From NCBI RefSeq assembly GCF_003254395.2, contig NC_037643.1, forward strand, positions 6,282,963-6,346,962: a stretch of 64,000 bases of DNA, in the 5' to 3' direction. Below the pieces are notes generated by a model, which saw only the letters and a program-made list of their open reading frames with translations, was not told the DNA's origin and made no database searches. Made by a program: the position numbers and the translations under genes. This DNA comes from Apis mellifera. Its lineage: Eukaryota; Arthropoda; Insecta; Hymenoptera; Apidae. This document shows positions 51,291 through 63,200 of the stretch, piece after piece (within the stretch, counting starts at the first letter, position 1; every line of letters starts with the position of its first letter).

Positions 51291-53379
51291 GTAAGGATGT
51301 ATCACGACGAAAGACGTATCCAAGTCTATTATTTTCAATGGAGAGCTCATTTCTTCCCTGGCTTCCCTTTGTATCGCCCTCCCTTATTTCTTTTCTTCTC
51401 TCTTCTCCTTTTTGAAACAAGACTCTTTTTTCTGATTCGATTTCTCCTCGCCACTACTGTCTACTTAGCCCCTTTTTCCTTACCAAATTGTTCCTTTCGA
51501 ATCGATTCCACGATGAAAAGTTCTTGTCGAAAGAAATCGTATCTTCGAGATGGTTAAAGCAATGTTCTACTTGATATTTCGAATATTTTGAAATTATTCT
51601 TAATCATAAATTATCCTTTCATTCGTCCAATTAATTGATACATCTAGAAAAAAATTCACAAGATTCGTGCTAGACTTCGTCTACAAGATATTTGTTCGTA
51701 TCTAGAAGGTATTTTAAAATTTCTGAAATGAAAATATTCTAAATGCCCACGAAATTTAAATTGAAAAATTGGAATAAAATAAAATGAGATACGTCACTTC
51801 TCCCTTCTGATTTTCTAAACTACCAATTCCTATCACAAAAAGTGTAATGAATATAAAACTTGCTACTCGTAAGAATTTCTTTCCATTTTTGATATTAAAC
51901 AGATACAATAAGAGAGAGGAGGAAGGAAATCGAGCAAGCAATTTGACGTAAGATTCGTTGGACCAACTGGCCGAAAAATGGCAAATGTGGCCAAACTTGT
52001 AACGAAGTTTTTTAAATTTCTCGTATCAACTTTCGAGCATGGTGCTTTATATTGGCGAGAAGGTTAACTAAATCGATATAGTTCCATCCCTGGGATGGAA
52101 AAAAAAGGAGAGGGGAATGGAACACGGAAGAAGTCGATTTAAGTTACCAAAGTTCGCCTCAATTACCAAAGAGTAAAGCTCGATGAAACGTAATTTCCTG
52201 AGACTCGATGGTTTACGACAAAAAAAAAAAAGTATCGTGAAATAAAATATAAGACGAAATAAATTTTTATCATACATCCTTTTTCTATACCTGTGTGTAC
52301 GCGTTTTTATTAAATTTATACCATAAAGTCATAAGAAAATATCTCTTCCTCGAATAATAATTCTCGAGTAATAATTCGACTTAAAAGAGTCCATCTCTTC
52401 CATTGGAAGAATTACTCTACGTAATATAAAAGCAATGCAAGAATGGAAACAGTGATGGAATGGATCATTGTTTGAAATATTCATATTCGCGAGAAGCATC
52501 CCCGGAATGGGATATTCCTTTGAGAATAATCGTGCAACCGCGTGAAAAAGAGAATATCGTCTTTTTAAACTCCCTCTCCCTCCCTCCCTCCCTTTAAACG
52601 TTCTCTGACCGTGAAATGCCCCTTACACTTTGTGCGGATAAGCGAGAAGAAGAAGACTAACGAGAAATTCCTGCGAATTCCAATTTTTACTGTCAAGCCC
52701 GTGAAAAACTTATCTGTGAATATTCACGTGAAAAAAAATTTTTTTTTTTTTCTTTTGGAATATTCACTCCACTTCTCCGTCCATAGTTGGGATCGTTTAA
52801 AAATCTTCTTAAATGTCGTTTCATTCACGCAAAAGGGGGGGGGCGACGGTTCACAATCCTGTTGCACTTTAACAGTTATTTTGCTCCTCAATTTCGACTG
52901 AATATCCTTTATGCACCGTTTCAACGGGCATCGACGCGAACGAATCCAACTTCCGCCTGTATGCGATACTTTTATGCAAGATTTTGCTATACACCCACTA
53001 TAGAGCCCATAGAGCTTCCTCTCCGCGTCTGCTAACCGTGAATTTTTCAAAACGGTTTCGCCCATCTTTGTGCACGCGAATCCAGTTTTTAAATATCGTC
53101 AAGTATCTTTTAACGAAAAGAGAAAAAAAGACTGCATAGTACAGTCTTTTATAAACATGGTTTACATAATACGATTGAAAATGGAGCAAGCTGAGTATTA
53201 TTTCGAATAAGTTATGCGATTTTTATTTTATTTTATTATTGATTTTTTTTTTTTTATTTATGGTATAGACGAGGATGTGCGTGGAATTTGAATTTTTAAA
53301 CGTATTTGGAGGCAGGCCGGCGTATAATTGATGTAACGTAATGATAGGCGAGAATTTATAAACCGATGTTTTCGATTAT
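51291..53379. other. Non-coding stretch
   Basis: No gene recognised. 51300-52500 is AT-rich with CT-rich tracts near 51360-51410. A CCCT/CCTC run lies at about 52570-52590. Open frames on both strands at 52611-53065 overlap each other. Confidence 0.5.
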
Positions 53380-53480
53380 CCGATTCGGTTTACTGTTCCC
53401 TAACCGAATTAGATTTTAAGTAGATTAAAGGATAATCGATAATAATGCCAGCCTGTGGAATTTAATTATCGATGATTGCT
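53380..53480. promoter_or_regulatory. Dyad-rich, homeodomain-site-rich segment
   Basis: Two nested inverted repeats: ATTCGGTT (53383-53390) with AACCGAAT (53402-53409), and ATCGATAAT (53435-53443) with ATTATCGAT (53465-53473). GGATAATC and TAAT cores, typical of homeodomain and Bicoid/Otd-class sites, lie between them. It is a candidate enhancer-like element. The binding-site reading is inference. Confidence 0.25.
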
Positions 53481-54586
53481 ATTCACAATACTAATTTATA
53501 GTTGACACAATTTAATATTAACGCATGTTAAAATCAGAATACTGCTGCGGAATTAACTATTATGACGCGAATTACCACGTGATCAAATAAAAATTATATC
53601 TTATTGTGTTGATATTTTTATTCAACAATCTTTACCCACAAGTTCTCTAATACTTATAAAATAATTTTTGATGAAAAAGTATGAAACAAATTTGAATACA
53701 AACTATAAAAGCAAATATTTCTTTCACCAATGAAATATAATCTATGTACATTTTTCCAATTCATTTTAATATATACTTCTTGACAAAAGAAATAAATTAA
53801 TCATTCCCAAATTTCTTTCTATTTTTCATCTTTTTGATCTCCTATCTCCTGCATGTATCAGTTTTAACTCTTGCTTTTCATCTCAGGAAATGAGATGATA
53901 TAAATAAATTCGCAAAAGATTAATCCGTTTCCCATCTTTTATCGTTTAGATAAGAATTGTATAATGTACATGGTACATTCATAGCAAAACAATCGTATCG
54001 TACGTGCCTTGTATAAATGGAAAGTGGTTTGAAATAAGAGTAAATCGTGGAAAAACTGCGAGGACATTAGCGACGACGAGCAAAGGATACGAATATTGGT
54101 TTCTTTCCAGATTTGAAGAAATCGGCGAGATGCAGCTTTTACTTGACCGGAAAGGAATATCGACTTCCGATAAAAGGAAATCGTGCTTTGAGAGTCTTTC
54201 GCCTCGACGTAAACGATTCCAACTATCACCATTGAAGCAAGCTTTTTCCCGAAATATTCTTGTCTGTTTTCCTCTGATACAAATGTAACTACGTAATTTG
54301 ATACTATTACAGTTTTATAGGAATTGCACGTTATCTCGCTTGTAATTTAATTTATCCCGTGTCCAAGATTACTCCAATATCTTTCCTCAAAGTTATCATT
54401 TATTTAAAGAAAAAAAAACCTAATTTTTATTCTTTGAATCTATCTGCTATTATTTTTGCAACTTTGTCTCTCTGATAATTTTGAAATTTCTTAACAAGAA
54501 AACTGATGGTTTTCAATGTTTGAGAATTTGTAATATTTTGTGAAATAAAAATAAATAATAATAATAATCACTTTATATCCTTGTAG
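53481..54586. other. AT-rich non-coding stretch
   Basis: No gene recognised. A 94-codon plus-strand frame at 54004-54288 has no known motif and is overlapped by a 97-codon minus-strand frame, so neither is called. Confidence 0.45.
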
Positions 54587-54730
54587 GAGGATTTCTTGGA
54601 TCAAATTCATCACTATTACCAATCACATAGAATCGAAATTATTTTCCTTCCACTGGAACCAGAATTATTGAATGAAATTCTAACAAAGTTCTTTCCAGAG
54701 GAAATCGACAATTTTGATTTCCTTTTATAA
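54587..54730 (+). CDS. Candidate terminal exon, acidic, gene unknown
   Basis: After a T-rich tract ending CCTTGTAG (54579-54586) the sequence is open for 47 codons to TAA at 54728-54730. It reads EDFLDQIHHYYQ, later LPLEPELLNEIL, and ends EEIDNFDFLL. The high Glu/Asp content is unlike a random AT-rich translation. No upstream exon or poly(A) signal was tied to it, and a chance open frame of this length is quite possible in this window. Family unknown. Confidence 0.2.
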   Translation, partial: EDFLDQIHHYYQSHRIEIIFLPLEPELLNEILTKFFPEEIDNFDFLL

Positions 54731-54780
54731 TTAAATATCACCAAACTCTATATGTATATCAGAGAGACTTTTTCCCTTCC

Positions 54781-54803
54781 AAAAAAAAAAAAAAAAAAAA
54801 AAA
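54781..54803 (+). repeat. Poly(A) run of 23
   Basis: Uninterrupted A run 50 bp after the stop of the candidate exon above. It could be slippage, or the relic tail of a retroposed sequence, but no target-site duplication is apparent. Confidence 0.9.
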
Positions 54804-56704
54804 GGAAACAAAATTTTCCCAACACTCATTCATCACGTAATTTCGATCTCGATAGGAAGTTAGAGCTTAACGATTTCAACAAGTGAAATACATCACAATT
54901 TGAGCCTCGTGGCATACGCTGGCCACCCACCGCTTTTCGTCTCCGCCTCCGCCCTTTCGTGTTTTACAATTACGGTAGTTTTATGAGTTTCAGCCGCACC
55001 CGTTCCCAGTAGACTTCTGCCAACTTGTGATTGCGCAAGTTTCTGGTTTACGAGTACGGGCTTATCTCTCCGTGATTCTCCTTTCGCAATCATTATTGCA
55101 CGTGCGTGAGTGCACGTTCATCGTTTTATGTAAATCGGAAATCTCCTCTCACCCCCTCCGCTGGACTTTATTATTTTTTCAAATTTTCAAACATACTCCC
55201 AATATTTTTCTCTTTTTTTTCCTCTCAATTTAGTACGCCGCGATTGAAATTGTGCATATTTAATCCATCTTTCGCGATGAAATTTTTAATTAAAAAAATT
55301 TTAATTTTAATAACGTTCGTATCAATGATAATATTGAAATTTTTCATAATTCTTCACAGTTTCCTTTTCTCGGCCTGTTCAAATATCATAATGTCCACGT
55401 AACCGTTAATCTTGCTCGAAACACGACAGCACCTCTCGCGAAACTTTTATTATTAACGTGAGCCATCCAAGTTATTCGTAAACGATTTTCATTACAGACA
55501 TATATTAATATTTAAACGATTTTAAAATACCTCAGTGGATTAACTGTGCAATTTTTTCTTACATACATAATTTAAAATAATTTTTATGAATTTTTCAATT
55601 ATTACAGACAAGAGAACTAACGATTCGTATCAGAAATGAAAAAAAAACTAAATTTACTTTAGTATTCTTCCTCGTCCCAGCTAATAACTCCAACGCCAAA
55701 CAATACCGTAATACATATATCGAGGAACATATCCAAGAACTTCGAAAACCGAGAATTAAATTTCAATCTCCATCCCGACGATTTCTCTCATCGACGTCTA
55801 GACCTGTCGTCATTGGTGCTCGAACACGATTGTTATATCGCGACTTTCCCTCTTCCATCGTCCGGAGGCAAAATATATATATATACACGAGAACATGAGA
55901 GAGGAGAGAGAGAGAGATTTGTTCGAGAGGAGCCGAATCTTTCGTGCCTCGCCGACAAATTACTCGAGCGTCGATCGCTGGGCTCTTTGTTCCCACGTCG
56001 ATGATCCCGACGTCGGCCACCGACTAACGAAGCACCGGCGGCATAATGAGGTGTGACACGAGAAGGTGGTGGTACAAGCATATACAGGCATCCCGCTTTC
56101 GAGGAAGGGAGAGAAAGTGGAGGGCCGCTCTCAGACACCCCACGGCAGACGTCTGACGGGGGTGGTTTCGACGGGGGCGTATTTCCATTCTGGCGCAGCC
56201 AGACCGCCACCTCTCCCTCCCCTCGAGGCCGCAACAAGGCAAAACACGCCGGGCAGGCGTGTTGCCCGCGTAAACAAGATTGCGCGCTCGTACACGCGCG
56301 CAAAATCCCGGATCGAATTAGCCCGTCGAAGAGAGAAGCGGGAAAGAAGGTTAGAAAATTCAAGGTTATCGAGAAATAACGAGAAGGAAGAGGAGGAGGA
56401 GGATCCTCTCGTGGGGATTATTATGATTTTGAAGTATCGATGAGGTAACGGTATTCGATTAATACGCGAGGATAATTTCGAGGAGGGGGTTGTTAAATTT
56501 TAATATCGGGAATTTCGCGCGAGGCGAGGTAGAATATAGGGGGAGGGTAATTATAAAAATCGAGGGATTAAATATCGGGGTGGTTATCACGTGGCGTGTC
56601 AAAGTTTCGTGTATTTTGTTTCAAAGTGTGTAGTATTTATCTTGGTGTTATTTAAATTATTTTTTACAACAATTTCACGTTTATACCGCGGTAAAATCAA
56701 TTTG
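54804..56704. other. Non-coding stretch
   Basis: No gene recognised. 54880-55150 and 55980-56350 are CpG-bearing. A 176-codon minus-strand frame (55833-56363) and overlapping plus-strand frames (108 and 125 codons) occupy the second of these and exclude each other. A GA tract lies at 55900-55916. Confidence 0.45.
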
Positions 56705-56860
56705 TTCCATTGTTGAGGCAATTACTAATTTAACGATTAATACATGCGATGGCCAATCATGTGGCCAGAAATTACTCTTTCTGCCATTATCGTGCCCCGA
56801 ACTGATGATTAGTTTATTTGAGCAGGTAATTATTAATTATTAGAGGTAATTAATTTTCAA
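56705..56860. promoter_or_regulatory. Candidate homeodomain-site cluster
   Basis: Dense TAAT/ATTA cores (ATTACTAATTT, GATTAATAC, CATTATCG, GTAATTATTAATTATTAG, GGTAATTAATTT) are interspersed with non-AT text. A short local duplication GGCCAATCATGTGGCCAG lies at about 56751. The texture suggests a cis-regulatory element. Conservation in other bees would be the test. Confidence 0.25.
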
Positions 56861-58510
56861 CGTGCGAGCGTGGATTAACATATTTGTGTATATACATGAA
56901 TCCACCCCCGATGAAACGATTTTTGTTTCCGCTTTCAAAATTTTTTGCTTCGTTTGTACACGTATGCAAAATTTGGAAAAAAAAACTGAATTTTCCATAC
57001 ATCATCCAACGAACTCTATAAAAAACAACTAACTATTTTTTAGCAAATCGCTCGAAATTCTCAAAAAAATATACGAAAGCATCGCCCTCGTGTCCAACAC
57101 GAGAAATATTCTCAAGAACAGGATGATCTTTCAACTATAAGCTCGAAACAACTTGTCCCCTCCCCTCTTGTCGCTACGTAGACACACAATTTCCAAAAGA
57201 GAGCCGAGGAAGAGAAAAAGGAAGAGAGAGGGTGAGATTCTTAAACAAGTCGTTGGTGTGGAGAAACGAGGAACAGTCTGTTCGACCGTTCCTTTCCTTC
57301 CCAGACTTGGTGGCACACTGGGAAGCCCCGAGGGTACGAAACGACTCGACACACATACATACACACAGCTTTAACACACTCTGCATCGATACCTTTCGAT
57401 AACATCAACCTTCCGCCACCCTCGGCGTTACTCACCGGTGCCACTTGTCTCGCCCTCCCTTCCCTCCAATTCTCTCAAATCCTTTATCCCTGTGTCGTCG
57501 CGATTCCCCGATAAGAACGACCGATACTTGATCGATGCGATCGTTTGTCGGGACGTTTAATTAAGCGAACGGAATTTTCGAAGAGGGAGGATTTGTATGA
57601 GAAGTTTTTATAATAATAATCGCGGCGAAAGGAACGCATCGAGTGGACGAGTTTAATTCGAAGAATAATTGTTTGGAGGAATTGAATGTTTGATTATAAA
57701 TACTATCTATCCCACACGATAAACGTGACAAATCTGAATATATAATTACACGCAATATCTTAGAAATTTGGTATCCATTTGGTTGAGATCGTTTATTCGG
57801 ACGAAGAAGGGATTCTTTTGTGTGCCAATTCGTTAAATTTTCTATCCACTTCGTCCCAACATCTCTGTGTATATATATATAAAGAACAAGGAGCATCAAC
57901 CCCGGTTAGCAATGAAAGTTTGAGCAAGAAACTTCCTTAGCTTCCGTCGCATCGAGCTGCAAACATTTTCTCGTCAAATGGAATTATCCGCCGCATCCGG
58001 ACAGTTTCTCGATTTGCGTTGCTCCCCCAGACTTGGCTCCGGACACCTGAGACAAGGGAGCACACCTCGAGAAAATGCCAAGATACCTTTTCATTCCGCT
58101 AATGTGTCCGCGCGAACGCCGTAAACTCGATTTCATGTTTGCACCGAAGAACGGACACGGAGTGGAGAATGGCGGAGAAACGAACGCTTTTCCTTCGAAT
58201 GATTGCAATCGAAACGAAATGCGAATTTTTATCGGTCGAAGCGAATTAATTTTCATATTTTCCGTGATTTCGAGAAACCGTTGGAAAGTTGTATATTCAT
58301 TTGGAAGGGAAGATACAAATAAAGAATAATATTCGTCAATCAATCTCAAGAATCTACCTAATAAAGAATATTTTATTTTCGTGAAATTCGCTCCTCCCTT
58401 CTCTCCCAAAAAAATTTCAATCCCCGTTAAGATCGTTCACCGAATTCAACGACGCGAAAATTGGATAAATTCGAAAAAGAGAGAGAGAGAGAGAATCTAT
58501 CGGAGCGGAG
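56861..58510. other. Non-coding stretch
   Basis: No gene recognised. A donor-like GTGAGT on the minus strand (about 57430) follows CpG-bearing sequence at 57440-57560, but no coding frame supports an exon. A frame of 141 codons on the minus strand (57984-58409) and one of 84 on the plus strand overlap each other. Confidence 0.45.
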
Positions 58511-59248
58511 CTAGTTTTCAATTTCTTTTGCAGGATAAACGCAAAAATTGGGGAGGGGAGGTTGAGCGTGGGGGGTGAGAGTTGAAAAAAAAAAAAAGAG
58601 CCAGGCAGACGCGATTAATAAAAGTGGAAAGCTATTGCGGCCTCGGTCGGAAATACACGGGATCCAATCCTTCCGGTTTACCACGTTTCCACGTGGCGCA
58701 AAACAAGGACTTTGAATTGCAGCCTGTGCACCGGGGGCAGCTGAGCGTGACAAGAGCGAGAGTTTGCATTTGTCCCGCGGAATCGTGGACACGGGGGAGG
58801 GGAAGGGAGGGGGGAATTGTCTATCGATTGCTAGTAAAATTGACGACATCGCATCTCGTAAAATCAAGCCTGCGAGAGTTTTACGAGCGGACAAAATAAT
58901 TGGGAACCGTGAAGGGTGAGATCGATGGCGATACGAAGGGAGGAAAGGGGAGGAGGAGGAGCCTATAACGAGGACCGCTTCATGGAATCCCATGCTCGAT
59001 CTGTTATACTGTATCCGCGCCGTGTTACGCCTCGTCGTGTATCTGTATCGCGATCCCACACGACGACTGTTCCGGGTGAACGACGAATATTTGTACACAC
59101 GATCGTCGCGCGTCACTTGCCGGCACTGTGTACCGGCACTCGTACGTAGAATCGAATCGCGCGTTAATTGAAAAACTTTCCTGGAATAATCGCGCTTCTT
59201 CGATACGTTTCTACGTATGTGTTTTGTCGATTTTAGAATTTTCTTCAC
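58511..59248 (-). other. 245-codon open frame, longest in the window, probably non-coding
   Basis: It reads through a poly-T/poly-A run (58585-58599 on plus) as a run of phenylalanines and is rich in Ser and Arg, with no recognisable domain, signal peptide or repeat. The start is not ATG. The region is CpG-bearing and stop-poor, and shorter plus-strand frames also cross it (58582-58899, 58916-59149). An unannotated orphan protein cannot be excluded, so it is recorded with low confidence as a gene. Confidence 0.12.
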
Positions 59249-61000
59249 ACGTGAATTAAGTAAATAAGAAAGCGTTATATAATTTCGTATAATCGCGAGG
59301 AAAAAGTATCTGTTTGATCTTAGTCCTCTCTCTATAAAAATTTGTAGAAATTTTTATAAATGTCGTATCAATGAACGCAGAACAATCGTAGAAAAATTGT
59401 ATCTGATCGATTCAATCAATTCTTTCTACTACAAAAAGAAAAAAAAATCGAAAGGATTTCTCGAAATTCTATCTCCAATATTTCTTTCTTTCGAGAAACA
59501 ATTTTAATCGTCTTCAAAATAATTAACCCGAGTTTAAACAACTTCGAGTAAAATTAAATCGAGGAGGAACGTGTGCAGCGCGCGTGTTTCGACGAAACAC
59601 GTTAAATCGATCAATATCGGCATCGAGAAGTTGTTTCAAACGGTACCAACAACGCTTTATCCCATCAACAGAGAACTATCGCGATATAATTTTTTTTTTC
59701 TTGCAAATGAATTCTCTCCTCTCGTCTCATAATTACACCACGAAAATTAGAAATATTATATTTTACGTCCCTCCCCTCTCCTCCTCCTCCCCCATTTCTA
59801 CTTTTCTCATTCGTAACTCGTTCATTGCGAGGCCAAGTGGCGAAAGGTTGGCTTTAGTTTTGTACGTCGTTTGGTGCGTGTTAATTAAAAACTTCCGACT
59901 ATCTGAACTTCCCTCATCCCTCTCCCTCCACGTTTGTTCCCTTTCTCTCCGCTTCCTTTCGCCGTTATTTGTCAAATTGCGAGGAGGCGACATTTATAAA
60001 TCGGTAATTTAATTCATCGACCAAGGATGGCGTAGAGAGAGATGCACCTGAGAAGAGCTTGCAGTAATGAGACGCTTTAATTAACGCACCTTTGCACGAT
60101 TGTCGCGACGCCCTTCATCCCAGAAAATACCTTTTGATCCGAGTCCCGCGAAATCGATCGAACGAGTATCGACCTTGGTCGATTAATTCTCGAAATCCGT
60201 CTTTTCTTTCGAAGAGGAGAGGGGGCAATAAACTTTAATTCACTCTCCGTTTCGATTAATGGAGAGTTTGAACGAACGACTCGAATTCGATTGAATGGGG
60301 AATTTCAATGGTTGTTCGAATAACGGGGTATGAATTTGGTTTGGATCGCGAATAATTTCCGAAACAAAAAGTTTAGATGTGTACGCGTGGTTTTATGATT
60401 AATTATGACAGATGATCAATATTTAAGGGAAAAAGATCGTCGCGTTTAATTTATAGTGGCGAATAGAAAATTTAATTATATAATTTATATAATTCCTATA
60501 CTCTTCTTTCTCGAATATTCCAATATTCTTTGTTACAAATCCTGTTAAATATAATTCACTACGTACGATTCATACAGGAAATTTCTTCTTCTTTAATAAT
60601 ATGACGTAATTAATACAATTATAATTATTCTCTAATATATAATAATATAATTAATTAATAATAATTGACGGGACAGAATTTCACGAGTTGAAATTAACTC
60701 ATTAAACTCAAAGTTGAGAGGAATAATTTCACATTTATATATAATAATAATACATAAATATAAATTAACTAAGAATGCATTTTTTTTTTACACAAACTGC
60801 CTTCCTTTTCACGACACTTTTTCTTTTACATTCGCTCGAATACTCGATAAAAAAGCACAATTCGATACAACTACCCTATAAAGATCACAGAAATATCACC
60901 ATTATTAAATTAGACGAATTTCTCTTCTCCGGCGAATAAAAAGAAAAAGAAAAAAAACAACACGGATGGAATTTTCATTGAACGAGACACATCCCTTCCC
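59249..61000. other. Non-coding stretch
   Basis: No gene recognised. The DNA is AT-rich. The 142-codon plus-strand frame at 59584-60012 runs through C- and T-rich tracts. 60470-60790 is nearly pure A/T. Confidence 0.5.
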
Positions 61001-61340
61001 CCCTCCTCCCTCTAGACCATACGGCGGAAACGAAGTAAAACGAAGTATTCGTGACACAATGGGAGCCAACAGGTGTTAAACGTCAGAAACGAAGAGAGCT
61101 AATTTTTTAAAGCTGTTCACACAATAAATTTCGCATTACGAGTCTCGTTATGACGGCTGACGACGCCGAGTCGTTACGAGCGGCTTTCCAGGGGCAACGA
61201 GAGGGGCTGCGAGACAGTGCATTCTACAGGTAGACAGACTTGTTCACGCGACACATGTCGGCCATAACACCGGGAACGATGGCATTACGATAACGCGTGT
61301 ACGTCCGCGTATCTGCCGCGCAGAATCGGCCATTGTCGTC
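61001..61340. other. CpG-bearing high-complexity island
   Basis: A balanced-composition segment (for example GACGGCTGACGACGCCGAGT and CGCGACACATGTCGGCCATA) between AT-rich flanks, without a coding frame I can support. It could be regulatory. Confidence 0.25.
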
Positions 61341-61780
61341 GTTTTTACTATCTTTTCACGACTGCACGGCACAAGAGGTAAAGTTTAAAGGAACGAAGAG
61401 AGAAATGAGGAATATACGGTCGGATTATCCACGTGACATGCATTCGACTTTTTTTTTTTTTTATTTCTCGAATTATATTTCGTTTTTACTTTATCTTCGT
61501 TCCAAGATATATTCTTGTAACTCTGAGAAAGCTGCGTTTGCTCGATAAGAGAATTTTTATTTTATTATTCTATCTCAGAGAATGTACAATATATATGTAT
61601 TTAAAAATTTGGAATTGGAATAATATCTATCTTATTCGTGTTTAAAGGAAATTGAAGAATAAATAAGAGTCGAAGGATATAATTAAGTGACGTTGGAACA
61701 ATAATTATTATATTCCAACAAATGTGTCCAGGTTGGGAACGAATTGGACAGGAGCAAAGAACGACTCGTTTTCATATATG
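61341..61780. other. AT-rich non-coding stretch
   Basis: No gene or notable repeat. The two overlapping frames at 61297-61645 run through a T-rich tract. Confidence 0.5.
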
Positions 61781-61980
61781 ACCACGAGCCACGCCAGCGA
61801 AGGCAGCTGACGCCTAGGTACGGACATCGTTATCTGCCACTACGTTATTAGCTAACTCCAAATTAGTACATAATTAGTAGTTACAGGCCGGCGATATTAA
61901 ACTGCAATCTACTTGGTGAAGTAAATTCGCTGATGCCGGCACTGCTCTGTTTAAACATGATCACATAATTACGGGTACAC
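61781..61980. promoter_or_regulatory. Candidate cis-regulatory element
   Basis: It contains an E-box CAGCTG at 61804-61809 and spaced homeodomain-type cores (GTTATTAGCTAA, AATTAGTACATAATTAGTAG, CATAATTACG). Two GCCGGC words lie at about 61889 and 61935, in high-complexity text with no open frame. The combination looks like a developmental enhancer, but this is inference from motifs. Confidence 0.3.
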
Positions 61981-62869
61981 AACGGTTGAAATTGAGTCGT
62001 TAAACAAGCTACGCTCGATGCGCAAGAAGGAAATTGTAAAATTAAGAATATTATATCTCTCTGGTGTTTATGACTCGATCTCCCTATCTCCCTATTTTAT
62101 ATTTTATCGAGAAATAAGAAGAAAGAGAGGATCGAAAGAATGGAAAAAAAATTAATTAATCAAAAATCGAGATTACCCGATTGAAATTCTGAATAATCCC
62201 TTTCTCCCTTTCTATCTATCTCTCTTTCTCTCCCTCGCTCGCTTTGAATTGCCTCTCGATTCGAAAGCACGGTAATCCTACCCTTGCTAAAACTATTCAA
62301 ACATTGAATGAATAACGCGCGCGTATCGCTTTTGAACATGCACACACCTCTAATAAGGGTGAAGTCTCTCTCTCTCTCTCTCTCTCCAAAAACAAAACTC
62401 GGTCATTGGGGATTTTGATGGATTCGAAAGGTGAGCGGACGAAGAAGAGATTCGCCACCCGATTGGTCGGTTTAACCGCAGCCAAGAAATTCGCAGGAAG
62501 AATCGAAGAATTCTTCCTTCCTCTTTCACCACGACGTTTTTTAAAAGTCGCTCCAACCTCGAGGAATCCTCCTCCTTTTCATTTCTGAACGAACGATAGC
62601 AACGAAAGATCCGGGTCGCGCGTAAATTTCCGGAATCTTAGCTGATTTATTGCCGTCTGAAATATAGGTTGGCAGGGGAGAGAGAGAGAGACGATGCCAG
62701 TTTGCCAGGTCGTGGCACAGTTTATTCAGTATCGGTGGCACTACCCGATTGGAGAGCTGGTTATTTCTCGAAACGTTTTCGTTGCAAATGTTTGAGCAAT
62801 GAGTAGTTTAAAATTTTACACGTGGATGATGCGGTATTCATTAATTTTCCATCGGAGTTTTAATTCTGT
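61981..62869. other. Non-coding stretch with CT repeats
   Basis: No gene recognised. It has CT-rich tracts at about 62200-62245 and a (TC)11 run at 62365-62386. Frames of 60-68 codons on both strands are short and overlapping. Confidence 0.5.
62365..62386. repeat. (TC)11 microsatellite
   Basis: Uninterrupted TC dinucleotide run. Confidence 0.9.
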
Positions 62870-63200
62870 TTGATCAACAGATTTGAAAATATGTTTATCA
62901 GAAGCTTCTGAGATTGGAATTTTAATTTCGAATCCAGAATTACAGAGATTTCTATTTGAATCTCCTTCAAAGATTCAAGATTTCTAAAATTCAAAGTAAC
63001 AATTTCTCAAATTTAGAAACATCGAATCCTAAATTTTCGATTCTAAATCAAAATCCTCAGATCTTAGATTTCAGATACGAATGATAAATTCCTGGATCAT
63101 TAATCTTGAATCCCGAATTCGTTATCCAAACTTAAAATTCTAATTTAAGATATCGAATTATAATTTCTTCTTGAAACTCGATAAACAGATTTCTATCAGA
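62870..63200. repeat. Cryptically simple GAATC/AAATTC-rich segment
   Basis: About 330 bp dominated by permutations of GAATTC, GATTC, AATTTC and TCTAAA words on both strands, without a fixed period. It looks like slippage-scrambled simple sequence. Confidence 0.5.

Noticed and set aside
57400..57560. Minus-strand exon ending at a GTGAGT donor near 57430
   Set aside because: The donor is good, but no frame with coding character leads into it. It could only be a non-coding 5' exon, which cannot be supported here.
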